Assembly (NCBI RefSeq): GCF_027887165.1
Contig: NC_077235.1
Coordinates: 16,406,383 to 16,470,382, forward strand
From: Monodelphis domestica
Taxonomy: Eukaryota; Chordata; Mammalia; Didelphimorphia; Didelphidae
Length of the DNA stretch: 64,000 nucleotides
Reading direction: 5' to 3'
Made by a program: the position numbers and the translations under genes. The notes below the pieces were generated by a model. That model was given only the letters and a program-made list of their open reading frames with translations, made no database searches and was not told the DNA's origin. Below are positions 44,985 to 59,160 of this stretch, one piece after another (within the stretch, counting starts at the first letter, position 1; each line of letters starts with the position of its first letter).

Positions 44985-45540
44985 GCATGGCATAAGAGTG
45001 ACCACATTATTGGATAGATTCAAACTCTGAAACTGCAGGCAGTGTCACCTATTAATTGTTCGGGATTATCAGAGGTACTGCTTACTCAAATGACAAAAAG
45101 GGGTCCCAGTACTGATGTCTGTCTAAACCCAATAGCAAGAATGCAAGTTGCCACATTCCATGTACATCATCGGTCTTGGCCATTTAATTTTGCAAATGTG
45201 CCAGGTAAAATGGAGAATCCTCTTCCTAGGGCTGGAATCTCATAAACTGTGAATTTCTCTATAATTATTCATGCAAAAGTAACATCCTTGAACTCGTTAA
45301 CTTGGAAATAACGCCAAACTATCAAATAGTCAGAAAAACTCAAATCTTTAACCACAATTTCACCTTCAAATCAATGTTGAAATTCATATTTAAAAGTTTC
45401 AAACAAGCACACAGACACACCCACACACCCACACACACCCTCCCAATCTAACTTTGGGGACGTGGGGATGTTCGGGATAAAAAACCGTTTTCATTCCCCT
45501 TTATCTCCTGAACAAATATAATCATGCCAGTCCGTAGACC
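44985..45540. repeat. Array block B
   Basis: The CA array is short and interrupted (45409-45441). Confidence 0.7.
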
Positions 45541-47009
45541 AAAATGATTGTTAAAATAAGCCCCATATCTTAGCCCTTGCCTTTCTGAGGATTTCATCAT
45601 AGGATGACAGAACATTTGATCAAACAGGAGAAAAGTGGGAAATAAATTAGGGAGAAAAGCTCCCTAATTTGGATACAAATGTCAGGTATAAGTTGGTAAT
45701 GATCAGCAGTCAGCTGTAGAACTTGATAGAAACTTAGCTAAGCCATTCCTCAGCCCTTCCATTGGCCCTTGTGATTGTATCCTAACCCATTTTCCTCCAT
45801 AGCATTTCTTTTCCCCATGATCTTTCCAAAGAATTCACCTATAGATCTCAATTCTCTCTCGCCATGCTAAGATTATCTTTCTTACTACCAATTCCTTCTA
45901 GGCTCCATCATTTCTTTCCTAACGTCTTCTGATTCGACTTTGAGACAACCCAGCACTCTGGAATCTTTGCTGCGACTTCTCCAATGGACAGATGTTCCTT
46001 TCCATCCTCTTAAAGAGGTAAAGTGCTCCTATTTTCAACTTTCCTCCTTCAACTCAGAATGGGGACTAAGTCTGTCCTTTCTAGGTTCTCTACTTAATGG
46101 GCCTTGGCTCCAGGTAAATAGAATTCTCAGGAGAAATAAATGGCCAATTTTCCCTCTGCTGTAGAATTATTTCTCAAGTCAATGAAAAGGATAGGAAACA
46201 ATCCTTCTCCAGATTCCGTACGTTGGGGACTCCTTCGTATATCTCTTAAAGATGTCACCTTGAGTAATACTTCAGATTCTGGGCTGCAGTAAATTCTGGT
46301 CTAGGCTTTTGGCTCCTATGAAACCTCTTCAGGCAAATCTTCCCTTTCATAGGTTTTTATCTCTTCACCCCCATACCAGAACTGGGGGAGGGAGGGGTAA
46401 AATCCAGGGCATTCATAGAACTGTCTTAGGAATTTCCCAGGTCTCTTTCTCTAGTAGTCATGTGCCAAAGATCATCAGAAATAATGCACACAAAACCATC
46501 AGTTTTCTCCACTTCAAAAGGAAAATTAGTTCTCCTTATTCCCTGGTCTTTTCAAACAAAAACTTATCTATTGAAATGGTTGCACTCTGGAAATTGACCT
46601 TCAAAATGCCCCAAATCAGGTTATTGTAGATGAAGCTTTTCCTTTCTCAAAAACTCAAACTGGTAACATTTTCTCTCCAAAACCAAAACTTAGGGTTACT
46701 AAGGAAGAGGTTCAAAATTTCCTCTAACTAGGAACACCTCTACTATTCCCTTCCCTTTTTTCATTTTTTACTCTAATTTCCTTTGGGCTGCCAATTTGCC
46801 TTTCTCTTCTCCTTGCCTCAAAGCACTTTGGCCTATGGCTAAAGCTACTCCTAGAGAGAAAATTTGTGGCTCATATAAAAAATGTTCAGGGTTTCCTCAT
46901 CATTAAAAGCAAAGCATTTCCCCCCGTATTTCATGTCCTTTGACAACAATTTAAAGACTAGTCAGGTCTGTAGTTGCCCATCCTCAAATGAACATTCTTT
47001 ACTCCAGAA
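45540..47009. repeat. Array block C/D
   Basis: It is close to the copy at 59985-61451. Short open frames occur but are not shared with other copies. Confidence 0.68.
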
Positions 47010-47010
47010 A

Positions 47011-47053
<43 letters not shown>
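47010..47053. repeat. CA array between D and E
   Basis: About 22 CA repeats preceded by TTTACTCCAGAAAT. Confidence 0.9.
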
Positions 47054-47058
<5 letters not shown>

Positions 47059-48170
47059 AACTGAAAAAAAAAACCACTCCAGCTCTTTAAAAACAAATAC
47101 CAGCTTGACAAAAATGTGAAATGACTGCACTCAAATAACCGAGTTAATACCTCGAAGGAAATGCATCTTATTGGCAATAATCAAAATTTCCTATACTTGA
47201 TATACACGATTTCACACATTAGTCCTAGCACAACTTGGGAAGAAAAGATTAGACAGTAAAGTCAAGAATTTCTGGACCTCCTTTGGCTTTCAGCTCCATA
47301 ATCCCCTGCGCAGATGGCCAGCTCCTCCCCTCCTCTCTAGCTTTTCAGAGGAATGAACTGTTGTAACCCAACTTGAAAGGCATTATTTGCTAACTTTTCT
47401 ATCACCTGCATTCAGAGGACATCCATTAGACCTTCAGCATAGCCCAAACCCCAGAGAGCCTTGAGATGATACCGAGAACTTACATTCTTCAGCTTCTAGA
47501 GGAAGCTCTTTCATAAACTAAATTGGATAACTCTTTAGACCTTAAGCCCTGACATTTCAATTCATGAGGAAACTTTCTCTATTTTAATAGCCTTAAAGCA
47601 GTTACTCAGACGCAGTAGTGAACACTCTGGCTCTCACACTCTAACTCAAGCTTCCCATTCATCGCTTTCAGCCAAACATACATGCATGTCACCTATACTA
47701 TCCTCCCTCTTCCTTCTACTAGAAATACTACTTCACTCACATACACAGGTTCCAACACTCAGTCACACACAAAACTTAGTCAATAGTGGAGCTTGTGGTC
47801 AGGTTGGACTGGGCTCCATTTTGGCCGACTATCCTTGGAAACAGATTTGATTGATGTTCCACACTTTTTCTAACATTCCCAGGTACCTGGTCCATCATAT
47901 ATCATATATATAACTATGTACATGTATGAATATGACCTTGGCAGCAGTCCCCCTGGGATATAGGCTCGGGCATGCATGGAAAAGCGATTGCCCACTTGCT
48001 TCCTAATTAAAGAGAGGTTCCTTTGTCCAGAGTTTAGCTTAACTAACTGAACCCTCCCAGCTTATTCCTGACTGAGGTCAATGATTTCTTCTGGGTACCT
48101 CACATCTGGTGGTCAAACTAGCTGGAGGTTTAGGCAGCCATAAGTTGGCCATCCGGGCTGTCTTGCCATT
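47054..48170. repeat. Array block E
   Basis: Same order of landmarks as 36967-38040, diverged by substitutions. Confidence 0.65.
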
Positions 48171-48655
48171 TGTTGACATGGAAATGGCACAGAACTCTCA
48201 AATACTCTGAGAAACCCAGTCTTGAATCAGGATAGGGATAAATCCCATATTATATCCTTTACTCAGAGTCTGGCGCCACAACTTTTCCAGGGCATAAACC
48301 CTTCACTCTGTGGATATTATCCCTGGGAGAGCCACCAGGTTAGGTGATAACTCCAAGTAAAAAAAAATTGGGGGAACCACATGGAGGAAATCCAGGAGCT
48401 GGGAAAGATGATTGTCATTACTGTATCTACAAAGGACATCACTGACAGTATACAATCAAGCTTAGGAAAGGAATCCTAGCCAAAGGCTAGGTTGTAAGAG
48501 AGGGGGCTGCTTACAGTGGATACTGAAGAATGGTCCCTGCCAGGTATGGATCTTCTTGGGAAAGGGTCTCTTCATACAATAGGGGAGAGTACCTAACTAG
48601 GATTGTCATTCACCTAAGGGTTGCCCACTCAGTCTGAAACTGCTCACCTGGGATT
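48170..48655. repeat. Array block G
   Basis: It contains TCTGGCGCCACAAC (48270-48283), which resembles the start of a Lys primer site. Whether G descends from a retroviral leader is uncertain. Confidence 0.6.
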
Positions 48656-48784
48656 CCCTTCAGGGTGGATTCCCATGGGAACAGGGAACAAGTACAATTT
48701 TTGGGGTCTCCAACCTACAAGCTCCTCCTTCTGGCTTCACCAGATCCCATTAGGCCCCAAGTATGTGGTTTCTAGATTCCATGT

Positions 48785-49155
48785 TGACACACCTAATTGC
48801 TGATGCTGTGAATACATTCACTGCATTCAGTGAGGAAAAGTAGGAGCTGTATTTGCCAATAGTGGCCCTTAATGCAGGCACACTATGGTTTTTTACTGGA
48901 AACACAATTGCTTACAGTTTGACACATGATGAAGATAATAGCACAGACTTGTAAAATCCCATGTGATTCCTTTTCTGTTGTTTATCTGGTTATTTGTTAA
49001 AGAGCAGTAAAAATTACAGGAATGTAAGATGTAGAACATGTTCTGTGGATTCACACCACCATGAATCCTATCTTGCAAAGACTGAGTTAAAATTTTAGAA
49101 CACACTTTTTCTCTCACAACAATCTCCCCATTCCCCTCTCTGAGGAAATGTCAAA
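48785..49155 (+). pseudogene. Decayed retroviral RNase H, copy 3
   Basis: It keeps the DAVNTFTA region and PCDSFSVVYLV. Inverted arms flank it (about 48655-48785 and 49160-49315). Confidence 0.75.
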
Positions 49156-49315
49156 GGTCAATGGACTTCCCGGTGTTCCTGTTGTCAACCTGGAATCTAG
49201 AAGCCCCACACTTGTGGCCTAGACGGGTCTGGTGTAGCCTGGGTTTCCGGAGGAGCTTGTAAGTTGGAGACCCCAAAGTTTGTACTTGTTCCCTGATCCC
49301 GTGAGAATCCAGAGG

Positions 49316-49928
49316 GATAGAGACAGACAAACAGAAAGACAGATAGGCAGGCTGACTGGCAGATGGGTAGTCAGATAGGTAGGAGGGCAGATAGATGGAT
49401 ATAAAGATAGCACATAGAGAGACACATAGACACAGACAGAGAGATAAGAAAGGCATGGAGACAGACAGACAGAGAGACAAATAGGAAGATAGAATCAAAA
49501 GACATAGAAACACAAACAAAATGAGAGATAGTCAGAGACATTGAATATCGGGGAGTGAAACAACACGAAAGACAGAGAGAGATAGATGGAAGGACAGACC
49601 GAGGGAAGATGGAATGGAGAGACAGACAGACTGAGAGAGACACAGAAAATCAGGCAGATGGATAGACAGACAGAAGGGGATAGACAGATAGCAATAGAGA
49701 TAGATCAGTAGACTGATATATAAAAAGAATTATAGAGAAACAGAGTGACAGACACAGAGAGAAGGATCGACAGATATACAGAAAGACTGACAGATGGACT
49801 AGTTTCTCTGTCATTTTGTCTATCTGTTTTCCTTTCTGTGTATCTAAAAGTCTGTCTCACTGTATGTGCAACTGTCAATCTACCTATCTATCCATATTTT
49901 TATCTGTCTCTATCTTTTTGTCTGTCTG

Positions 49929-49980
<52 letters not shown>

Positions 49981-50009
49981 GTTGTATTTCTGTCGGTGTA
50001 GTCTATGTA
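49316..50009. repeat. GACA block facing a TATC block
   Basis: The switch is near 49800 and the TATC array is at 49931-49979. It ends at the start of G'. Confidence 0.82.
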
Positions 50010-50640
50010 TTGTTAACTTGGAACTAACATGGAACTATTAAATAGTCAGAAAACCCAAGTCTTTACTCAGGATAGGAATAAGTCCAATTTGGCCCTTTAC
50101 TCAGAGTCGGAGCACAAGCTTTTCAGGGTGCAAACCCTGGACTCTGGGGATCTTATCCCAGGGAGCTCCACAACGCTAGATGACAACTCGGAGGAACACA
50201 AGCATTTGGGGAACCTATATACCATTTGGGAAAAGGAGGGGCAGGGAAAGATGACTGACATCACTATGGCTACAAAGAAAATGGGAGTGTTCAAACTACA
50301 GTGACAAGATACAATGGAGCTAGGGAAAAGAATCATAGCCAGAAGCTAGGGTGCAAGAGAAGGGGGATGCTTACAATAGTTACTAAAGGATGGTTCATGC
50401 CCAGGTCTGGCCTTCCTGAGAAAGGTTCTAATACAATAGGGGAAGCTACCTAAAACAAAGAATGTGCTTAGCATATGCTTATCTCACCCAGGCTCATCAT
50501 TTCCCTTCAGGGTAGATTTCTCTTGGGAACAGGGAACAAGGACAAGCTTTTGGAGTCTCCAATCTACAGGCTAAATCTAAAATTGGGGTTCATCAGATAC
50601 CAGTGGCCACAAGATTGGGATTCCTAAATCCCACATTGAC
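50010..50640. repeat. Array block G', intermediate form
   Basis: It shares features with both G and G' and leads into a palindromic unit. Confidence 0.6.
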
Positions 50641-50698
50641 AGTATCTATCAGCCTGCCTGTTTGTGCATGTCTCAGCCTGTGTGTCGGACTTTTGTGG

Positions 50699-51013
50699 GT
50701 TTTAAGGTGTTGAAGCGTGGCAAACTACAACCCCCAGTGTGCACCAGCAGGACCACCCATTTGAGTCCTGGCTTGTGATTGTTCTTCAATTGGACCAATC
50801 CCGAGATAGAGGAGGGACAATGGCCATGACCCCTCCTTAGCACGGAATTAATACTTTTCAAGTCCAATCCCAGTAAAGGAAATATTGGACATCATTCCCT
50901 CCACTAGCATAGAACTGGTCCAATTCAAGACAAATCCCTCGCCGGAAATAAGGAGTTAGGACCCCTGGAGCACGCTGGGAGATGTAGTTCCCCAAGCCAC
51001 AGCACTCGAAAAG
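50699..51013. repeat. Palindromic promoter-like unit
   Basis: The left motif is ACTACAACCCCCAGTGTGC. The right arm is CACGCTGGGAGATGTAGTTC. Confidence 0.8.
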
Positions 51014-51159
51014 CCATACTATCTCTATGTATCTATGAAAACGGAGAGATGGACAACTGGACAGACAGAAGGACTGACAGACAGATTAGTTGCTATGATA
51101 TTCTGTCTATCTGCCTGCTGTTTGGTGCATGTATCGGTCTGTCCGTCTATCTTTTGAGG

Positions 51160-51475
51160 GTTTTCAAATGTTGTGACCGCCTGTGGAACTACAACCCCCA
51201 GTGTGCTCCAGGAGTCCCACCCCTTTGAGTCCTGCCTTGGAGTGCTCCCGAATTCGACCAATCCCGAGTTAGGAGAGGGACAAAGCGAATGGCCTCTCCT
51301 GAGCCCAGGATTGATCCATTTATAAGCCAATCACACACAACAGTAGCGAGGAATATCCCTATCCCTGCCTCGGTCCAATTCAAGACCAATCCCTCCCAGG
51401 AAATGAGATGGAGGGACTGCTGGAGAACACTGCAGTGTGCAGTTCCTCAGGGCACAAGGCTACAAAACACATTCT
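51160..51475. repeat. Palindromic promoter-like unit
   Basis: It is nearly identical to the unit at 17466-17780, including the TTGGAGTG variant that marks the right-hand parent of the tandem duplication. Confidence 0.82.
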
Positions 51476-51722
51476 ATCTCTAGCTCTATATCCATATAGA
51501 CTGAGAGATGACCAAGGGGACCGACAGACAGGAGGACTGACAGACAGAGAGCTTCGTCAAAGGTCAATGGCATTCCCGGTTTCCCTCTTGTCAACCTGGA
51601 ATCAAGAAACCCTAAACTTGTGGCCTAGACGTATCTGGTGTAGCCTGGGTTTCCGGAGGAGCTTGTAGGTTGGAGACCCCAAAGTTTGTACTTGTTCCCT
51701 GATCCCGTGAGAATCCAGAGAG

Positions 51723-52261
51723 ATAGAGACAGACAAACAGAAAGACAGATAGGCAGGCAGACTAGCAGGTGGGTAGTCAGATAGGTAGCAGGGCAGATAG
51801 ACGGATATAGAGATAGCACATAGAGAGACACATAGTCAGACATAGACAGAGATGGACAGGGGGAGAGACAGATAGAGAGGTAAATAGATAGGAAGATAGA
51901 AGAAAAAGACATAGAACCCCAAACAGACAGAATGGGAGATAGAGACATTGAAAGATTAGTAGAACAACAGAATATCAGAGAGTGAAACAAAGGGACAGAC
52001 AGAGACAGATAGATGGAAGGACAGACTGAGGGAAGGTGGAACGGAGTGATAGACAGAGAGACACAGAAATTCAGACAGATGGATTGTCAGACAGACAGGG
52101 ATAGACAGATGGCAATACAGATAGATAGATACAGCTAGATCAAAAGATTAATATATAGACAGAATTAGAGAAAAACAGATTGAGAGACACAGAAAGATGG
52201 ATCGACAGACATACAAAAGAACTGACAGATGGACTAGTTTCTCTGTCGTTTTGTCTATCTT
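51723..52261. repeat. GACA block, pyrimidine half nearly absent
   Basis: It runs as purine to 52235 and then breaks into antisense LINE-1. Confidence 0.8.
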
Positions 52262-53145
52262 CCTGTCTTTTATTTATTTCTTTATTCAGCACTTGTCTTT
52301 TTTATTGCTTTTCATTTTTTATTCAGTCATTTTAGCCCATTATTCCTCCTCGGTGACAAGAATCATATTCTTTCCACCCTTCCCCAAGCTGAGGGGCGAT
52401 TCCACTGGGTATGACATGTGTCCTTGATGAGAACCTCTTTCCATGTTGCTGATGTTTGCACTAGGATGTTCATTTAGAGTCTATATCCCCAGCCTTAACC
52501 CCCTGGACCCTTGTAATCTAGCAGTTGTTTTTCTTGGATGTTTTTACTCTCACAGTTTTCCTTGTGAATGTGGATAATGTTCTTTCTCATACATATGGGC
52601 ATAGAATGACATTAATGTAGTATTCTATTCCATTCTATTGCAGCACATTGTATCCATCTCTGTGTACAATGTTCTCCTTGTTCTGCTCCTCTCACTGCAT
52701 CCATCCTGGAGGTCCTTTCAGTTCCCGTGGAATTCCTCCGGTTAATTATTCCTTTGAGCACCATAGTATTCCAGCACCAGGAGATACCAGTTTGTTCACC
52801 CATTCCCCAATGGAAGGGCATCTCCTCCTTTTCCAATTTTTGGCTACCCCAAAGAGCCCAGCTATGAACATTCTTGTCCAAGTCTTTTTTCTTATTATCT
52901 CTTTGGGTTACAAACCCTGCAGTGCCATTGTTGGATCAAAAGGTAGACAGTCTTTTAGCGCCCTTTGGGCAGAGTCCCAAATTGCTCTCCATATGGTTGG
53001 ATCAATTCCCCACTCCTCCAGCAATGCTTTCATGTCCTGACTTTGCCTCATCCCCTCAAGCATTCATTATATTCCCTTCCTGTAATATTAGCCAATCTGT
53101 GTAGCCTCCATTTTCAAGAGGAGACACATTCTCATTTATACATGG
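52262..53145 (-). mobile_element. Antisense LINE-1 3' end
   Basis: This is another copy of the same antisense LINE-1. Here it follows a GACA/TGTC block directly, because the exon-like block is missing. Confidence 0.78.
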
Positions 53146-53700
53146 CATCAGAGTGACCACATTATTGGATAGATTCAAACTTTGAAACACCAGGCAGTGT
53201 CACCTATTAGTTGTTCGGAATTGCAGAGGTACTGCTTACTCATATGACAAAAAGAGTTCCCAGTACTGATGTTAGTCTAAACCCTATACCAGGAATGCAA
53301 GTTGAAATGTTCCATTTAGACTATCAGTCTTGGCCATTAAATTTTGTAAATGTGCTAGGCAAAATGGAGAATCCTCTTCCTAGTGCCGGAATCTCCTAAA
53401 CTGTGAATTTCTCTAACTGTTCTTTCAAAAGTAACTTGGAAATAATGCTGAACTTTCAAATCGTCAGAAGAACCCAAGTCCTTACCCATAATTTCACCTT
53501 CAAAACAAGTTTGAACTTCAAATACGTAAGTTTCAAAATTGAAATTAGCTCAAAAATTCTCCAGATTAGAAATGTGATACTCATACACACACACGCGCGC
53601 ACACGCACACCCCCTCCCAACCTAACTTTGGGGAGGTTCAGAAGCGAGGGATTGGAAAACTGCTTTCATTCCTCTTTAACTCCTGAAAATAATTAATCAT
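53146..53700. repeat. Array block B
   Basis: The CA array includes a CGCGCG patch (53593-53600). Confidence 0.7.
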
Positions 53701-55217
53701 GCAAGTCTGTAGATCAAAATGATTGCTAAATTAATCCCCTTATTCGAAGTCTTGCCTCTCTGAGGATTTCATCATAGGATGACAGAATATTTGTTTTAAC
53801 AAGAGAAAAGTGAGAAATAACTTAAAATGGGGGAGAAAAGCTCCCTAATTTGGAAAAAGAATGTCAGGTATAAGTTGGTAATGATCAGCAGTCAGCTGTA
53901 CAGCTTGACAGACACTTAGCTGAGCCAATCCTCAGTCCTTCCATTGGCCCTTGTGACTGTATCCTAACCCATTTTCCCCCATAGCATTTCTTTTCCCCAC
54001 GATCGTCCCATAGAATTCACCTATAGATCTCAATTCTCTCTCGCCATGCTAAGATTATCTTTCTTACTACCAATACCTTCTAGGCTCCATCATTTCTTTC
54101 CTAACGTCTTCTGATTCGACTTTGAGACAACCCAGCACTCTGGAATCTTTGCTGCAACTTCTCCAATGGACAGATGTTCCTTTCCATCCTCTTAACAAGG
54201 TAAAATGCTCCTATTTTCAACTTTCCTTCTTCAACTCAGTCTGGGGACTAACTCAGTCCTTTCTAGGTTCTCTAGTTAAAGAGCCTTGGCTCCAGGTAAA
54301 TAGAATTCTCAGGGGAAACCAAATAAGCAGTTCTTCCCTCTGCTGCAGAAGTATTTCTCACATCAATTAAAATGACAGGACACAATCCTTCTCTGGATTC
54401 CGTATCGTGGGATCTCCTTTGGATTTCTCCTAAAGATGTCTCCTTGAGGAGTTCTTCAGATTCTGGCCTGCAGGAAAACCTGGTCCAGGATTTTGCGTCC
54501 TAAGAAACATCCTGAGGGACATCTTCACTTTCATAGGTTTTCATATCTTCACCCCTCTTCCAGAACTGTGTGTGTGTGGGGGAAATCCAGGGTGTTACTA
54601 GAAATGTCTTAGGAGTTTCCCAGGTGGGGAATTCCTTTCTCTATTTGAGGTCATGTGCCAATGATCATCAGAAATAATGCACACAAAACCATTAGTTCTT
54701 TCTACTTCAAAAGGAAAATTAGTTCTCCTTATTCCCTGGTCTTTTCAAGCAAAAATTTATCTATTGGAATGGTTGCACTCGGAAAATTGACCTACAAAAT
54801 GCCCCAAATCAGGTAATAGTTGATGATGCTTTTCTTTTTTCAAAAACTCAAACTCCTAACATTTCCTCTCCAAAAACAACATTTAGGGTTCTGAAGGAAA
54901 AGGTTCACAATTACCTCTAACTAGGAACACCTCTACTATTCATTCTCTTTTTCTTTTTTTACTCCAATTTCCTTTGGGCTGCCAATTTGCCTTTCTCTTC
55001 ACCTTGCGTCAAAGGACGTTCGCCTATGACTAAAGCTGATCCTAGAGAGGAAGTTTGTGGCTCAATTAAAAAATATTCAGTTTCATTGGCTTTTAAAACA
55101 ACATTTTCCCCCCCATATTTCGTGTTCTTTAACAGCAGTTGAAGGACCAGTAAGGTCCGTAGTTACCCTTCCGGAAATGAAATTTTTTTTACTCCACAAA
55201 TCACTCACCCTCACCCT

Positions 55218-55218
<1 letters not shown>
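53700..55218. repeat. Array block C/D
   Basis: A GT-rich stretch replaces a G run near 54569-54582. Otherwise it follows the same order. Confidence 0.68.

Positions 55219-55263
<45 letters not shown>
55219..55263. repeat. CA array between D and E
   Basis: About 22 CA repeats, preceded by a CCCTCACCCTGA variant. Confidence 0.9.
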
Positions 55264-55265
<2 letters not shown>

Positions 55266-56380
55266 CACGGTAATCTGAAAAAATTAACCCTAACTCTTTG
55301 AAAACAAATACCAGCTTGATAAAAATGTGAAATGACTGCATACAAATAACCAACTTAATACCTCGAGGACAATGCATCTTATTGGCAGTACTCAATATTT
55401 ACTGCACTTGATATACACGATTTCACACATTAGTCCTAGCTAAACTTGGGAAGAAAAGATCAGACTGTAAAGTCAAGAACTTCAGGACCTCCTTTGGCCT
55501 TCTGTTTCATAATCCCCTGCGCAGATGGCCAGGTCCTGCCCTTGTCTCTAGCTTTTCAGAGGAAAGAACTGTTGTAACACAACTTGATAGAAATTATTTG
55601 CTAACTTTTCTATCACCTGCATGTAGAAGAAATCCATTAGACATACGGTATAGCCCAAACCGCACGGAACATTGAGAAGAAACGGAGAACTCAATTTCTT
55701 CAGCTTCCTTGAGAAGCTCTTTCATACATCAAATTTGATAACTCTTTAGACCCTAAGCCCTGACGTTTAAATTCATGCAGAAACTTTCTCTATTATAGTA
55801 GCCTTAAAGCAGTTACTCAGACAAAGTAGTGAACACTCTGGCTCTCACACTCCAACTCAAGCTTCCCATTCAACGCTTTCAGCCAAACATACATGCATGT
55901 CACCTATACTATCGTCGCTCTTCCTTCTACAGGAAATACTGCTTCACTCACCTACACAGTTACCAACACTCAGTCACACACAAAACTTAGTCAATGGTGG
56001 AGCTTCTGGTAAGATTGAACTAGGCTCCATTTTGGCCAATGTACCTTGGAAACAGTTTCGATTGATGTTGAACACTCCTTCTAAAATTCCCAGGTACCTG
56101 GTCCTTCATATATCACATGTATAATTATGTCCAGATGTGAACATTTACTTGGCAGCAAGCCCACTAGGGTATAAGCTGGGGCATGCACTTAATGCGATTG
56201 CCTAGTTGTTGCCTGATTAAAGAGAGGTTCCTTTGCCGAGAGTTTGGCTTACCTATCCGAAACCACACAGCTGATTCCTGACTGTACTCAATGGATTCTT
56301 GCGTGTACCTCATATCTGATGGTCAAACTGGCTAGAGGTTTAGGCAGCCAAAACTTGGGCATTCGGGCTGGCTCGCCCTT
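55264..56380. repeat. Array block E
   Basis: It is closer to the 36.9-kb copy than to the 47-kb copy (shared CATACGGTATAGCC). Confidence 0.65.
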
Positions 56381-56840
56381 TGTTGACTTGGAAATAACAC
56401 AGAACTCTCAAATAGTCTGAAAACCAAGTCTTGAATCAGCATAAGGATAAATCCCACATTGTATACAAGGCATAAACCCTGGATTCTGGGGATGTTATCC
56501 CTGAGAGGGCCACCAGGCTAGGTGAGAACTCCTAGGAACAAAAGAATTTGGGGGAACCTCTCTACCATATGGATGAAATCCAGGAGCAGGGAAAGATGAG
56601 TGACAATGCTGTATCTACAAAGGAAATCACTGACAAGATACAGTGAAACTTAGGAAAGGTATCTTAGCCAAAGTTTAGGGACAAGAGAGGGGGCTGCTTA
56701 CAAAGGATACTGAAAAATGGTATCTGCCTGGTGTGGATCTTCTTGGGAAAAGGTCTCTTGATACAGTAGGGGAGAATACCTAACGAGGATTGTCATTCAC
56801 CTGTGGGTCCCCCACTCAGTCTGTACCTGTTCACCTGGGA
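56380..56840. repeat. Array block G
   Basis: A stretch with the TGGCGCC-like site is deleted near 56465. Confidence 0.62.
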
Positions 56841-56984
56841 TTCCCTTCAGGGTGGGTTCCCATGGGAACAGGGAACAAGTACAATCTTTGGAGTCTCCAA
56901 CCTACAAGCTCTTCCTGAAACCTGGGAGTCACCAGATCCCACTAGGCCCCAAGTTTGTGGTTTCAAGATTCCATGTTGACACAC

Positions 56985-57355
56985 CTTATTGCTGATGCTG
57001 TGAATACATTCACTGCATTAAATCAAGAGACGCACTAGCTGTATTTGGCAATGGTGGCCGTTAATGGAGGCAAAGTATGGTTTTTTGTAGGAAAAAGAAT
57101 TGCTTGCAGTTTGACACATAATGAAGATCATAGCACAGACTAATAAAATGCCATATGATTCATTGTCTGTTATTTATCTGGTTATTTGTTACACAGCTGT
57201 AAAAATTACAGGAATGTAAGATGCATAACGTGTTCTCTTGATTGCCACCACCGTGAATCCTATCCTATCTTGCAAAGACAGAGTTAAAATTTTAGAACAA
57301 ACTTTTGCTCTCACACCAATCTCTCCAATCCCCTCTCTGAGGATATATCAAAGGT
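56985..57355 (+). pseudogene. Decayed retroviral RNase H, copy 4
   Basis: It keeps DAVNTFTALNQ and YDSLSVIYLV. Arms lie at about 56840-56985 and 57358-57512. Confidence 0.75.
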
Positions 57356-57512
57356 CAATGGACTTCCAGGTGTTCCTATTGTCAACCTGGAATCAAGAAG
57401 CCTCAGACTTGTGGCCTAGAGGGATCTGGAGTAGCCTGGGTTTCCGGAGGAGCTTGTGGGTTGGAGACACCAAAGTTTGTACCTGTTTCCTGATCCCGTG
57501 AGAATCCAGAGA

Positions 57513-58299
57513 GATAGAGACAGACAAACCGAAAGACAGATGGGCAGGATGACTGGCAGATGAGTAGTCAGATAGGTAGGATTGCAGATAGATGGATATA
57601 GAGATAGCACATAGAGAGACACATAGTCATACAGAGACAGAGAGATAGACAGGCAGGCAGGCAGACAGATCGAGATAAATAGATAGGACGATAGAACGAA
57701 AAGACATAGAAACACAGACAGAATGACAGAGACATTGAAAGATTAAAAAACATCAGAATATCTGAGAGTGATACAAAGGGACAGACAGAGACAGCTAGAT
57801 GGAAGGATAGATCAAGGGAAGATGGAATGGTGAGACAGACAAACTGAGAGAGACACAGAAATTCAGGCAGATGGATAGACAGGTAGACAGGGATAGACAG
57901 ATAGCAATAAAGATAGATAGATACAGCTAGATCAATAGATTGATATAGAGAGAGAATGAGAGAAAAACAGACTGAGAGACACAGATAGGTGGATCGACAG
58001 ACATACAGAAGGACTAAGAGATGGACTAGTTTCTCTGCCTTTTTGTCTATCTGCCTGCCTGTCTGTGTGTCTATCAGCCTGTCCTTCTGTCTATAAGTAC
58101 CATCTGGCTATATCTATGTTTCCATGTCTTTATGGATGTATATACGAATCTATCTATCTATCTGACTGTCTGTGTAGCTTATGAATCTGTCTGTATTTCT
58201 GCCAGTCAGTCAGGTCTGGCTATATATCATTTTGTGTGTTTTTATGTATCTGTTTATGTATCTCTCTATGTATCTGTGTATCTCTCTATGTATCTAACT
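57513..58299. repeat. GACA block facing a TGTC block
   Basis: The switch is near 58030. It leads into G'. Confidence 0.82.
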
Positions 58300-58990
58300 A
58301 TTGTTGACTTGTAAAAACACAAAAGTATTAAATAGTCAATAAACTAACTCTTTAGTCAAGGAAAAGCGGGTCAGTGTGACAGTAGGGCTCTAGACAGAGC
58401 TGGGCGCCACAAGGCTACGGAGAGTGCCAGGACTGAACTCTGGTGGCTCTGGACACTGACCCCTGGGAAAGGCAATAGCACCAGATTGGACAGTTTAAAG
58501 AAGAAAAGAATTTGGGGAACTTCTCCACCATTTGGGGGAAATCCAGGGGCAGGGAAAGATGATTGACTTTGCTCAAGCTACAAAGAAAATGGGAGTGTTC
58601 AAACTCTACTGACAGCATCCAATGAAGCTTGGGAAAAGAATCATAGCTTGAGGAGAGGGTGTAAGGGAAAGGGCTGCTGACAGTGGAGACTAAAGGATGG
58701 TCCCTGATCAGGTGGGGATTTACTTGGGGAAACATCTCTGACCCCACAGGGGAGACTACCTAAAATAAATGGGGTCCTTACCATCTGCTTAGTCCCATGC
58801 AAGTAGTATTAGCAATCACTTGAGACTCCATTACTCAGTCTGAACCTGCTACCCTGAGGTTCCCTTCTGGGTGGATTCTCACAGAAACAGGGAACAAGTA
58901 CAAACTTTGAGTCTTCAATTTAGAAGCTAGTCCTAACCTTGGGGTACTTCTGATCTTACTATGCTACACGTTTGAATTTTCCAGATTCCA
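58300..58990. repeat. Array block G'
   Basis: It is very similar to 18945-19640 with only scattered differences, and the TC-rich block that follows is shared too. Confidence 0.68.
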
Positions 58991-59081
58991 TGTTTACACT
59001 CTGTTTGTATATCTATCTCTCTGTCTATATATGTAATTCTTTCTTTATGATTGTCCTTCTGTCCATGTCTGTTCTTTGCTT

Positions 59082-59160
<79 letters not shown>

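Noticed and set aside
48270-48283. TGGCGCC-like sites in blocks G and G' as true primer-binding sites of old proviruses
   Set aside because: Only the first seven bases match, no LTR end precedes them that I can define, and copies vary. I leave it as a possibility only.
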